Below are positions 6,877-14,289 of a stretch of 26,730 nucleotides of DNA, piece after piece. Every line of letters begins with the position of its first letter. Position 1 is the stretch's first letter. The stretch is from contig JAKALC010000001.1 of NCBI GenBank assembly GCA_021813335.1, positions 1 to 26,730 of the forward strand, given 5' to 3'. A program made the position numbers and the translations under genes. The notes under the pieces were generated by a model. It saw only the letters and a list, made by a program, of their open reading frames with translations. It had not been told where the DNA came from and did not search any database. The DNA comes from a bacterium. Its GTDB lineage: Bacteria; Patescibacteriota; Minisyncoccia; Phycocordibacterales; SBAW01.

Positions 6877-8106
6877 TTAGCGCCAAGCGCTTTCTTTCGA
6901 GCGCAAGGCCCCCCAGGCCGCACGCGCGAGCCACAGGGGCGCGATGAACCCGTAGATCGTGAAGTACGAGACGAGAGAGCCGGCGCCGAAATCGGCTCCG
7001 GCCATACGCCGTCCCATAAGGACGGCGGCCAAGGTCATCGCGAGCGTTACGACGGCGAGGAACATCAAGACGCTCGTATTGATATAGAACCAGTCGAGAT
7101 GGATCGACGGCGCCTGGAGAGGAACCTTCACGAGCCACAGCGTGAGGAGGCGGTTGGCGACGGTCGAGACGATATTGAAGAGGATGTAGCAGAACATATA
7201 CATCGCGCCCACGAACATCGCGAGGCCGAAGGGGAGGACGAGAAGGCCGAAGTTCCCGAACCGCGAATTGAAATACATATGCTGGTAGTCGCGGCTATTG
7301 AGGAGGAATCCTTGCGACCAGCGCGTGCGCTGCTTGATGAGTCCCGCGAGCGTGCGCGGGACGTTCGTGTACACGATGGCCGTATGGGCATTCTGGATGG
7401 AAAGGCCGTGCGCATGCATACGGAACGCCATCTCCATATCTTCGGTATTGTGGGCGTGGCGGAAGGGGCCGACGATCGCGAACATATCGCGGCGGTAGAG
7501 CGAGAACGGCCCGGGGAGGACGGAGATAGCCGAGAGATTGTCGAATATCTTCTTGAAAAAGATACCGAGCGTATACTCGACCGCCTGCATAAGCTCGAGG
7601 AGGCTGCGCGGCGAGTTGACCTTCATCGCGGGGACGACGGCCATCGTCGACGGATCTTCCTCGAACTTCTTCACGACCTCGGCGAGGGCGTCGGGCGCGA
7701 CGAGCGAGTCGGCGTCGAGACAGCCCACGAGCTCGCTCTCGCTGCGCTCGATGCCGAAATTGAGCGCGGTATACTTACCGCCGTTCTCCTTCGAAAGGAC
7801 GCGCACCTGCGGGTGCCCCGCGAAGCGGTTCGCCACCCCGAGCGTCCCGTCCGTCGACCCGTCATCGACGACGATGATCGAAAGTTTCTCCTTTGGGTAG
7901 TCGAGGGCGAGGAGCGAATGCACGGTCGCCTCGAGCGTATCCTCTTCATTCCAGCACGGCACGATGACGGAAACCGTCGGGTAGCGCTTCGGCCGCGCGG
8001 AGCTCTTGTCGGACGGACGGCGCTCGAAGAACGAGATAAGCAGAAAGACCTCGAAATAGAGCGCGAGGAAAAGAAAGACGTATACGGCCGCGGTGCCGGC
8101 TGTCAT
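6877..8106 (-). CDS. Processive family 2 glycosyltransferase, membrane-bound
   Basis: At 409 residues this resembles the PgaC/IcaA/hyaluronan-synthase group that extends polysaccharides from nucleotide sugars while moving them through the membrane. The GT-A domain (about 40-270) has all four catalytic signatures: DDGSTDGT (D81-D82), DAD (131-133), TED (221-223, acceptor-site aspartate) and QRTRW (259-263, the QxxRW of processive enzymes). One helix precedes the domain (about 6-28), and about three or four hydrophobic segments follow (285-312, 342-364, 376-400). The start at 8106 is fixed by an extended -10 (TGCTATATT) 7 nt upstream; an open frame continuing to 8892 is antisense to pheS. The product polymer is unknown, most likely an exopolysaccharide or glycan decoration. 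Confidence 0.9.
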   Translation of the reverse strand: MTAGTAAVYVFLFLALYFEVFLLISFFERRPSDKSSARPKRYPTVSVIVPCWNEEDTLEATVHSLLALDYPKEKLSIIVVDDGSTDGTLGVANRFAGHPQVRVLSKENGGKYTALNFGIERSESELVGCLDADSLVAPDALAEVVKKFEEDPSTMAVVPAMKVNSPRSLLELMQAVEYTLGIFFKKIFDNLSAISVLPGPFSLYRRDMFAIVGPFRHAHNTEDMEMAFRMHAHGLSIQNAHTAIVYTNVPRTLAGLIKQRTRWSQGFLLNSRDYQHMYFNSRFGNFGLLVLPFGLAMFVGAMYMFCYILFNIVSTVANRLLTLWLVKVPLQAPSIHLDWFYINTSVLMFLAVVTLAMTLAAVLMGRRMAGADFGAGSLVSYFTIYGFIAPLWLARAAWGALRSKESAWR

Positions 8107-8148
8107 TGGTTGGAATATAGCATAGATGCCGCTATACTGGGAGGCACT
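8107..8148. promoter_or_regulatory. Divergent promoter pair: glycosyltransferase and pheS
   Basis: Minus strand: TGCTATATT (hexamer 8119-8114) lies 7 nt before the glycosyltransferase ATG at 8106. Plus strand: TTGGAA (8110-8115), a 17-bp spacer, TATACT (8133-8138), then 10 nt to the pheS ATG at 8149. The two promoters interleave: the pheS -35 overlaps the other gene's -10, so simultaneous polymerase binding is unlikely. A GGGAGG lies 4 nt before the pheS ATG but straddles the predicted start site. Confidence 0.65.
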
Positions 8149-8898
8149 ATGGCAGGCGAGCATACGGCTCAAAAAAGGGGCCATATTCACCCCATTTCGT
8201 CCTTGATCCGCGAGGCGAACGGGATATTTTTCGATCTCGGCTTTTCTTTCGCCGAGGGCCCGCTTCTCGAGGACGAGCGGCATAACTTCGATATGCTGAA
8301 CGTCCCCAAGGACCACCCGGCGCGCGATATGCAGGACACTTTTTTTATGAAAGGGGAGCCCGGCAAGGTGCTGCGCACGCACACCTCGCCCGTGCAAGTG
8401 CGCTATATGGAAAGCCAGGTGAAGAAGGGGATAAAGCCCCCGTATCGCATCATCGTTCCGGGCAAAGTCTTCCGCAACGAAGCGACCGATATGACCCACG
8501 AGGCGGAATTCTTCCAGATAGAAGGACTTGCGGTCGGCGAGGATATAACGCTCGCGCATCTCAAGGGAACGCTCTCGGCATTCTTCGAGAAGCTGTTCAA
8601 GGGGGCGGTAGAGATCCGGTTCCGCCCAAGCTTCTTTCCGTTCACCGAGCCGTCGGTCGAGGTCGATATGCGCCTCACGGGAGAGAATGCGCCGGAAAAA
8701 CTGCGCGGCCGCTGGATCGAGATGATGGGCGCCGGTATGGTGCACCCCTCGGTGCTCGAAAATGCGGGCGTCGATCCGAAGAAGTACCGCGGTTTCGCCT
8801 TCGGTATGGGACTCGACCGCCTGGCGCTTTTGCGCTGGGGCATCGACGATGTGCGTCTGATGCACTCGGCCGACCTGCGATTTGTGAACCAATTCTAA
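8149..8898 (+). CDS. pheS: Phenylalanyl-tRNA synthetase alpha subunit without the N-terminal coiled coil
   Basis: PheS carries the class II active site that activates phenylalanine and charges tRNA-Phe as part of an alpha2-beta2 enzyme. From the ATG at 8149 it has 249 residues, against about 330-350 usually. It begins at the HIHPISSLIREANGIFFDLGF equivalent of the family's catalytic domain, so the roughly 85-residue tRNA-contacting coiled coil is absent. The catalytic motifs are intact: HNFDMLNVPKDHPARDMQDTFF, VFRNEATDMTHEAEFFQIEG (motif 2 region), GAGMVHPSVL and GFAFGMGLDRLALLRW (motif 3). The reading frame stays open upstream, but that part is antisense to the glycosyltransferase and precedes the TATACT promoter. 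pheT follows after 4 bases. Confidence 0.95.
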   Translation: MAGEHTAQKRGHIHPISSLIREANGIFFDLGFSFAEGPLLEDERHNFDMLNVPKDHPARDMQDTFFMKGEPGKVLRTHTSPVQVRYMESQVKKGIKPPYRIIVPGKVFRNEATDMTHEAEFFQIEGLAVGEDITLAHLKGTLSAFFEKLFKGAVEIRFRPSFFPFTEPSVEVDMRLTGENAPEKLRGRWIEMMGAGMVHPSVLENAGVDPKKYRGFAFGMGLDRLALLRWGIDDVRLMHSADLRFVNQF

Positions 8899-8902
8899 CC
8901 GT

Positions 8903-10732
8903 ATGCGTATTTCTCGAGCTTGGCTTCAAAAATATTTTGATGCGAAACTGCCGGATACGCCGGCGCTTGCCGACGCGCTCACATTCCACGCGTTCGAAAT
9001 TGAAGGTGTGGAAAAAATTGCAGGCGACGAAATGCTTGACGTCAAGGTGACGCCGAACCGCGGGCACGACTGTCTCTGCCACCGCGGTATCGCGAAAGAA
9101 CTCTCGGCGATCCTTGAGCTTCCCATCGCGCGCGATCCGCTTGCAGAGAAACCGAACCTCTCTCCAAAAACCGATGCCGTTTCCGTGTCGATACGGAACC
9201 AGCTCTGTTCGCGCTACATCGCGGGATACATTCGCGGCGTCTCGGTAGGGCCGTCGCCCGCGTGGCTCCGGGAGCGACTCGAAGCCCTGGGTCAGCGTTC
9301 CATCAACAACGTCGTCGACGCGACGAATTTCGTTATGTTCAACGTCGGCCAGCCCTTGCACGCGTTCGACGCGGGCAAGCTCAAAACAAAAAATGGAGCC
9401 TACGCGATAGGGGTTCGCAGTGCGCGAAGCGGGGAAGTGATGCAGGCACTCGATGAAAAACGATACGAGCTCGCGGAATCGATGCTCGTCATTGCCGATG
9501 AAAATGAGGACGAAGCCATTGGCATTGCGGGTGTCAAAGGCGGAATGCCCGCGGCCATAACCGAAGCGACGCGGGACGTCATCATCGAGTCCGCGAACTT
9601 CGACGGCGCCGCAACGCGCAAGACCGCTGCGGCGCTCAAGTTGCGCACCGATGCCTCGACGCGCTTCGAACAAGTCATCTCGCCCGAGCTCGCCGCATAC
9701 GGGATGAAGAGCGTCGTCGACCTGATACTGAAGCTCGCGGGCGGGGAACTCGTCGGATTCGCCGACGAGTATCCGAAGCCGCAGCCGAAAAAAACCGCGA
9801 GCGTTTCCGTGCCGCAAGTGCAGGCGATGCTCGGAATGAAATTGACCGAAAAGGAAATCACCAATGCCTTCACGCGGCTTGGGTTCGCATTCGAACAAGG
9901 CGGCGAGACGTTCACGGTCTCGGTGCCGTTCGAACGATTGGATATTTCTATCCCGGAAGATTTGGCCGAAGAGGTGGCGCGCATTGTAGGACTTGACGCT
10001 GTGCCAGCGACGAAGCTCCCGCCGCTCACAGCGAACCCGGCGGTCAGCTCGAATTTTTATGCGAACGAGCATATTCGAGAGTTTCTCGCTTCCCGCGGAT
10101 TCTCGGAAGTCGTTACCTCCGTCTTTGCCGACCGAGGCGAGCGCGTCGTGCTCAACAAGGCCGACGGCGTGCGGCCCTATCTGCGAGCGAATCTTTCGGA
10201 TGGGCTTGCCGATGCGCTGCAAAAAAATATCCGCAACAAAGAACTGCTCGGCCTCGAACAGATCCGCCTCTTCGAGATAGGTACCGTATGGAAGGATGGC
10301 CGCGAAGAATCCTCCGTCGAGCTCGCGGTCGAGACGAAGAAGGGGGAAAAGAACGCTGATGAATGGCGCCGCGAGCTCGAGGCAGAACGTGCGCGCCTTC
10401 CCGAGGAACCCGCGGCGTACGAGAACCTCCCGCTTTCTCCCGCCGTCCGCTACGAGCCGTTCTCGAAATATCCCTACATCGTGCGCGACGTGGCCTTCTG
10501 GGCGCCGTCCGGCGCGGACGCGAACGCTCTCGCCTCTTTCATCCGCGAAAAAGCGGGAGGCCTTGCCGTGCGCTGCGATCTTTTCGACCGCTTCGAAAAG
10601 GGCGGCCGCACGTCGCTCGCCTATCGCCTCATCTTCCAATCGTTCGACGAGACCCTGAAGGACGACGATGCGAATGCGGCTATGGACGGCGTCTATACTG
10701 AACTGCGCGCACAGGGCTTCGAAATCCGTTGA
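8903..10732 (+). CDS. pheT: Phenylalanyl-tRNA synthetase beta subunit without the OB-fold domain
   Basis: At 609 residues it is shorter than the usual ~795. B1 opens the protein (MRISRAWLQKYFD), but residue ~42 runs straight into MLDVKVTPNRGHDCL. The roughly 110-residue EMAP/OB-fold tRNA-binding insert (B2) is therefore missing. The B3/4 editing domain follows (SINNVVDATNFVMFNVGQPLHAFDAGKL region; GIAGVKGG), then B5 (about 290-365), the catalytic-like core and a C-terminal FDX-ACB anticodon-binding domain (FSKYPYIVRDVAFW to the end). It forms the alpha2-beta2 enzyme with PheS, 4 bases upstream and evidently co-transcribed. Both subunits are trimmed of accessory tRNA-binding parts, so tRNA recognition must rely mainly on the FDX-ACB domain and the core. 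Confidence 0.96.
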   Translation: MRISRAWLQKYFDAKLPDTPALADALTFHAFEIEGVEKIAGDEMLDVKVTPNRGHDCLCHRGIAKELSAILELPIARDPLAEKPNLSPKTDAVSVSIRNQLCSRYIAGYIRGVSVGPSPAWLRERLEALGQRSINNVVDATNFVMFNVGQPLHAFDAGKLKTKNGAYAIGVRSARSGEVMQALDEKRYELAESMLVIADENEDEAIGIAGVKGGMPAAITEATRDVIIESANFDGAATRKTAAALKLRTDASTRFEQVISPELAAYGMKSVVDLILKLAGGELVGFADEYPKPQPKKTASVSVPQVQAMLGMKLTEKEITNAFTRLGFAFEQGGETFTVSVPFERLDISIPEDLAEEVARIVGLDAVPATKLPPLTANPAVSSNFYANEHIREFLASRGFSEVVTSVFADRGERVVLNKADGVRPYLRANLSDGLADALQKNIRNKELLGLEQIRLFEIGTVWKDGREESSVELAVETKKGEKNADEWRRELEAERARLPEEPAAYENLPLSPAVRYEPFSKYPYIVRDVAFWAPSGADANALASFIREKAGGLAVRCDLFDRFEKGGRTSLAYRLIFQSFDETLKDDDANAAMDGVYTELRAQGFEIR

Positions 10733-10736
10733 TATT

Positions 10737-10862
10737 CCTGCTTGATAAAATCGCGAGCTGCACTGTTGCGCACTCCGGTTCTCACTCGCCTTACGATCAA
10801 AAGTAAGGCTCGCTTCGCTCCTCGTGCGCGGCCTAGCATCTCATCGATTTTTATCAAGCAGG
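10737..10862. repeat. Long nested imperfect palindrome between pheT and gyrB
   Basis: Outer arms at 10737-10753 and 10845-10862 match over 17 bp with one extra T. Inner arms GCGCAC/GTGCGC (10768-10773, 10824-10829) and GCCTTAC/GTAAGGC (10788-10794, 10803-10809, loop GATCAAAA) are symmetric about the same centre, separated by equal 14-nt unpaired sides. It starts 5 bases after the pheT stop. It could be a structured 3' end, a terminator-like element or a relic of a small palindromic mobile element. Confidence 0.7.
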
Positions 10863-10897
10863 GCACTGTTTTTCCGCTGTTTTTCCTAACCCGGATA

Positions 10898-10913
10898 TGG
10901 TATACTAGATATG
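10898..10913 (+). promoter_or_regulatory. Extended -10 promoter of gyrB
   Basis: TGGTATACT (hexamer 10901-10906). Transcription should start near 10911-10913, leaving a leader of about 31 nt before the gyrB ATG at 10944. The leader contains ATG at 10911 opening a 9-codon frame (MSQKGIFLL) that stops at 10938-10940. No Shine-Dalgarno site is present. Confidence 0.6.
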
Positions 10914-10943
10914 TCTCAAAAAGGCATTTTTTTGTTGTAACGT

Positions 10944-13064
10944 ATGGCCAAAAAGGACGATTCAAAAGCGAAAAAGGCGGCAAGCACCGGTTCCTATACC
11001 GCGCAGGCCATTACCGTCCTTGAGGGGCTTGAGGCGGTACGCCGCCGCCCCGGTATGTATATCGGGACGACCGGCCCCGACGGTCTCCATCATTTGATAT
11101 GGGAAGTGTTCGACAACTCTCGCGACGAGGCCATGGGCGGCTTCGCTGACGATGTCGAAGTGGCGCTGCTCCCGGGCCCTTCGACGAGCTCAGGGCAAGC
11201 AACAATCGTCCGCGTCGCAGACAACGGCCGCGGCATCCCGGTCGACGTTCATAAGCAAACCAAAGTATCGGCGCTCGAGACGGTGATGGCGACCCTGCAC
11301 GCCGGCGGTAAGTTCGGCGGCGAAGGCTACAAAGTGTCCGGCGGTCTGCACGGCGTCGGTGTGTCCGTCGTAAACGCCCTCTCCACCTATCTGCGCGCCG
11401 AAGTGCACCGCGACGGCGGCGCCTATATGCAGGAGTATGCTCGCGGCAAGAAGAAGGCTGCGGTCAAGAAAGTCGGTTCGTCATCGCTTCACGGCACGGT
11501 CATCTCGTTCTCTCCCGACCCGGAGATCTTTACGACGACGACCGAATTCGACTTCGACAAAATCGTCGCACACCTGCGCGAGCAGGCCTACCTCGTAAAG
11601 GGGCTTCGCATCACGATCATCGACGCGCGGAAAAGCGACTACAAGCTGCCGCAGCCTGGCAAGGAGCTCTACCTCCGCCAGGAGCTCACGGGGAACCCTT
11701 CGATGACGTTCTACTTCGAGGGAGGGCTCGCATCGCTTGTCGCATTCCATAACCGCTACCTCAAGCCCATCCACAAGAACATTTTCTATATCGAAAAAGA
11801 GCAGGATGGCATCGGCGTCGAAGTAGCGCTCCAATATGCCGACGATATCTCCGCCCGCGTGTTCACGTTCGCGAACAATATCTACAACAGCGAGGGCGGC
11901 ACGCACCTGACCGGCTTCAAGACGGCTTTGACGCGCACGCTCAACACGTACGGACGCGCGAACAACCTCATCAAGGATAAGGACGAGAACTTCACGGGCG
12001 ACGACGTGCTCGAGGGGCTCACGGCCGTCGTCTCGGTGAAGATGCGCGAGATACAGTTCGAAGGCCAGACCAAGGCGAAGCTCGGCAGTGTCGAGGCGCG
12101 CGGCGCGGTCGAGGCGGTCTTCAGCGAGGCCTTCAGCTACTTCCTCGAAGAGAAGCCGGACGACGCGCGCTCCATCGTCTCGAAATCGATGCTCGCTCTC
12201 AAGGCACGCAAGGCCGCGAAGGCCGCCAAGGATTCGGTGCTGCGCAAGGGAGCGCTCGAGGGCTTCGGTCTGCCGGGCAAGCTCGCCGATTGCCAGAGCA
12301 AAGAACCCGAAGACTCAGAGCTCTTCATTGTCGAAGGAGATTCGGCCGGCGGCTCCTCGAAACAGGGCCGCGATCGTGCGACACAGGCCATCTTGCCTTT
12401 GCGCGGCAAAATATTGAACGTCGAACGCGCCCGCCTCGACAAAATGCTCGCATCGCAGGAGATCAAAAATCTTATTTTGGCGCTCGGTACGGCGATCGGC
12501 GACGTATTCGACATCAGCAAGCTCCGCTACCACAAGATCATCATCGCGACCGATGCCGACGTCGACGGCGCGCACATCCGCACGCTCCTCCTCACTCTCT
12601 TTTTCCGTCACTTCAGGCAAGTCGTCGACGGCGGGTATCTTTACATCGCTCAGCCGCCTCTCTACAAAATTAAACGCGGTAAAGAAATACTCTACGCCTA
12701 TTCGGACGAAGATAAATTCCGCTTGCTCGGCAAAGATGCGGATCTTGTCGAAGAGACGGAGTCTGTCGAAACCGAAGACGAAACCCCGGAGGCGCGCGAG
12801 GAAGAAGCTGAAGCGGAAGCTGCGGCTGCCGCGAAGGGAAAGAAAGCGAAGCTGACCATCCAGCGCTACAAGGGCTTGGGTGAAATGAATCCGGAGGAGT
12901 TGTGGGAAACGACGATGGATCCGGGACGCCGACAGTTGAAGCTCGTTACGGTCGAAGACGCACAAGATGCCGATCGCGTATTCGACATTTTGATGGGCGA
13001 AGACGTGTCGTCTCGAAAATCGTTCATCCAATCGAACGCGAAGAACGCGAATCTCGACATTTAA
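10944..13064 (+). CDS. gyrB: DNA gyrase subunit B
   Basis: GyrB (706 residues) supplies the ATPase and the TOPRIM half of the DNA-cleaving centre of gyrase. The GHKL ATPase domain shows EVFDNSRDEA, DNGRGIP and GGLHGVGVSVVNALS. The transducer domain follows. The TOPRIM domain has FIVEGDSAGGSSKQGRDR (about 455-475) and DADVDGAHIRTL. The C-terminal signature RYKGLGEMNPEELWETTMDP is complete. Two oddities are visible. A short PGPSTSSGQA insertion near residues 77-86 is encoded by a palindromic repeat. An acidic Ala/Glu low-complexity stretch near 608-635 sits between TOPRIM and the tail. ParE is an alternative, but gyrase is favoured by the QRYKGLGEMN tail and single-copy housekeeping context; gyrA is not in the window. 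The next gene starts 2 bases after the stop. Confidence 0.93.
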   Translation: MAKKDDSKAKKAASTGSYTAQAITVLEGLEAVRRRPGMYIGTTGPDGLHHLIWEVFDNSRDEAMGGFADDVEVALLPGPSTSSGQATIVRVADNGRGIPVDVHKQTKVSALETVMATLHAGGKFGGEGYKVSGGLHGVGVSVVNALSTYLRAEVHRDGGAYMQEYARGKKKAAVKKVGSSSLHGTVISFSPDPEIFTTTTEFDFDKIVAHLREQAYLVKGLRITIIDARKSDYKLPQPGKELYLRQELTGNPSMTFYFEGGLASLVAFHNRYLKPIHKNIFYIEKEQDGIGVEVALQYADDISARVFTFANNIYNSEGGTHLTGFKTALTRTLNTYGRANNLIKDKDENFTGDDVLEGLTAVVSVKMREIQFEGQTKAKLGSVEARGAVEAVFSEAFSYFLEEKPDDARSIVSKSMLALKARKAAKAAKDSVLRKGALEGFGLPGKLADCQSKEPEDSELFIVEGDSAGGSSKQGRDRATQAILPLRGKILNVERARLDKMLASQEIKNLILALGTAIGDVFDISKLRYHKIIIATDADVDGAHIRTLLLTLFFRHFRQVVDGGYLYIAQPPLYKIKRGKEILYAYSDEDKFRLLGKDADLVEETESVETEDETPEAREEEAEAEAAAAAKGKKAKLTIQRYKGLGEMNPEELWETTMDPGRRQLKLVTVEDAQDADRVFDILMGEDVSSRKSFIQSNAKNANLDI
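11176..11196. repeat. Palindromic repeat inserted in frame within gyrB
   Basis: The 21 bases begin GCCCTTCGAC and end GCTCAGGGC, with GCCCT/AGGGC arms. They encode PSTSSGQA-type residues absent from other GyrB proteins at this loop between two ATPase-domain strands. Similar CCCTTCGAC...GCTCAGGG palindromes are widespread in environmental bacterial genomes; that is recalled knowledge, not shown here. Confidence 0.6.
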
Positions 13065-13066
13065 CT

Positions 13067-13420
13067 ATGCCAAATCTCGTCCTCCTTTTTGCGATAGCCA
13101 TCCTGTTCGTGGGAGAGGGGATTAATATTTGGGCGGAAATGATATCGGCGCGGCTGCCGGCGTCATCTCTGTTCGAGCCCGGGCACCTGTTTCTGTTCGG
13201 CATGGTCATTGTCGGCTGCTCGTTTCTCCTCTTCGGCTACTCGCTTGGATATCAATCGACGAAAAATATTTGGATTATCACGGCGGCTTCGGTGGTCGGC
13301 ATACTGATCGTCGAACCGGTGCTGGCGTACCTTTTCTTTCACCAGCTTCCGGTCAAAGGATCGCTCGTCGGCTTGCTGCTGGGAGCGGCAGGCCTTATTG
13401 CGACCATTGTTTGGATATAA
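13067..13420 (+). CDS. Small four-helix membrane protein (SMR/EamA-like, tentative)
   Basis: The 117-residue protein is almost entirely hydrophobic, with four segments at about 3-24, 39-61, 67-90 and 97-117. An early GEGINIWAEM carries a charged residue inside the first helix. Length and topology resemble half-size drug/metabolite transporters (small multidrug resistance type), but no diagnostic motif is conclusive and the function is unknown. It starts 2 bases after the gyrB stop (TAACTATG), so it is almost certainly co-transcribed and translated by re-initiation after gyrB. No Shine-Dalgarno site is apparent. An open frame reaching back to 12902 overlaps gyrB and was not used. Confidence 0.7.
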   Translation: MPNLVLLFAIAILFVGEGINIWAEMISARLPASSLFEPGHLFLFGMVIVGCSFLLFGYSLGYQSTKNIWIITAASVVGILIVEPVLAYLFFHQLPVKGSLVGLLLGAAGLIATIVWI

Positions 13421-13461
13421 AAAATTTCCCCCGCAACAAGGGCCTCCTTGTTGCGGGGGAA
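13421..13461 (-). terminator. Terminator between convergent genes, best on the minus strand
   Basis: A 15-16 bp stem (13426-13441 with 13446-13461, loop GCCT) is flanked on the left by AAAAAATTT, which becomes the U tract for minus-strand transcripts from the 14234 gene. On the plus strand it is followed by AGAGG, so it is only a hairpin there. Its CCCC...AACAAGG/CCTTGTT...GGGG core resembles the palindromes at 17569 and 22725. Confidence 0.8.
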
Positions 13462-13481
13462 GAGGTCGTCGCGCCCAAAAT

Positions 13482-14234
13482 TTACAAACTCGCGGTAGCG
13501 GTATTGTTAGCGGTGGTCGTATCCCCGGTAATTCCTTGCGGGTCGGCGGTAATGATAAGCGGATTGCCGCTTGCTTCAGCGGATGACGATATGCATACCT
13601 GACTCGGGTAGGGAATGGGATAGGCGGAAGGATAAGCTTGTCCGTATGCCGGCATCGTATAGTACGCGGAACAATTTTGAGACGGGAGCGCCCAGCCGAG
13701 CGTGAATGCGATTTTTGCGCCGGGCGGAAGCTCCTGCTGCGGCGCTGAGACATACGTATAGGGCGCCTGGAATGGCAGCTTCGCGATGAATATCCAGCCG
13801 TGCGGCGCGGTTTTGGTACCGGCGTTGACGATTTCAAATCGAGCGCCGCCGTGCACGTATGACAAAATGTTTACGGCAAGATCGACCGAACCGTTTGGAT
13901 CTGAAATCGGCGCTGCCGTTTCCGCGGCCGGTTTTTGATGAACGGGCTGTTCGGCGGGAAGTGCGGGAGTGGCGCGCTGAGATTCGGTCGCATTCTGCGG
14001 CACGGGAGATGGAGTGGTTGTCGCGTGTACCGCCGGCGGCTGCGCGTCGACAAGAGCCGTCGCGGCCGCTTGCGTTCCGCCAAAGCGGGCGGAAAACGGA
14101 GCGGAAATAGCCGTACCGAGCGACGCGAGCATCGACGGCGCGCGCAATGCGACAACGACAACGCCCCACGCGCTCGCGAGAAGGACAAGGATGAGGAGAA
14201 CGACGCCTGCCGTGCGCATAGCGGAGTTTTTCAT
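13482..14234 (-). CDS. Exported protein with Pro/Ala linker and beta-rich C-terminal domain
   Basis: The 250-residue protein has an N-terminal membrane segment (residues about 9-30), then a low-complexity Ala/Pro/Thr/Gln linker (about 50-112) typical of extracellular spacers. A C-terminal domain of about 90 residues follows: VDLAVNILSYVHGGARFEIVN continuing into GWIFIAKLPF. The alternating hydrophobic pattern and the xxVxNxGT-like stretch suggest a CARDB/immunoglobulin-like beta domain that faces the outside, but this assignment is weak. Two cysteines (in SQNCSAYY and SQVCISSS) could form a disulfide. It shares a symmetric divergent promoter with the candidate RNA on the other strand and ends at a strong terminator. 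Its neighbours are a sortase and a repeat-rich surface protein. Confidence 0.75.
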   Translation of the reverse strand: MKNSAMRTAGVVLLILVLLASAWGVVVVALRAPSMLASLGTAISAPFSARFGGTQAAATALVDAQPPAVHATTTPSPVPQNATESQRATPALPAEQPVHQKPAAETAAPISDPNGSVDLAVNILSYVHGGARFEIVNAGTKTAPHGWIFIAKLPFQAPYTYVSAPQQELPPGAKIAFTLGWALPSQNCSAYYTMPAYGQAYPSAYPIPYPSQVCISSSAEASGNPLIITADPQGITGDTTTANNTATASL

Positions 14235-14245
14235 AGATGCCGCTT

Positions 14246-14289
14246 AGCATACCTTGACAAAAAATAGATGTCAAGGTATTCTTGTCGAT
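14246..14289. promoter_or_regulatory. Symmetric divergent promoter inside an 11-bp inverted repeat
   Basis: Arms at 14249-14259 (ATACCTTGACA) and 14269-14279 (TGTCAAGGTAT) are perfect complements with a 9-nt spacer. Plus strand: TTGACA 14254-14259, 17-bp spacer, TATTCT 14277-14282. Minus strand: TTGACA 14274-14269, 17-bp spacer, TATGCT 14251-14246, leading to the gene starting at 14234. Each arm holds one promoter's -35 and part of the other's -10, so the two are mutually exclusive. Confidence 0.8.

Noticed and set aside
7099..8148. Long in-frame extension upstream of pheS, which might supply the missing PheS N-terminus
   Set aside because: It is antisense to the glycosyltransferase, is Arg/Glu-rich like other antisense frames here, and precedes the TATACT promoter of pheS.
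8107..8892. Upstream extension of the glycosyltransferase frame
   Set aside because: It is antisense to pheS; the GT2 domain and the extended -10 both place the start at 8106.
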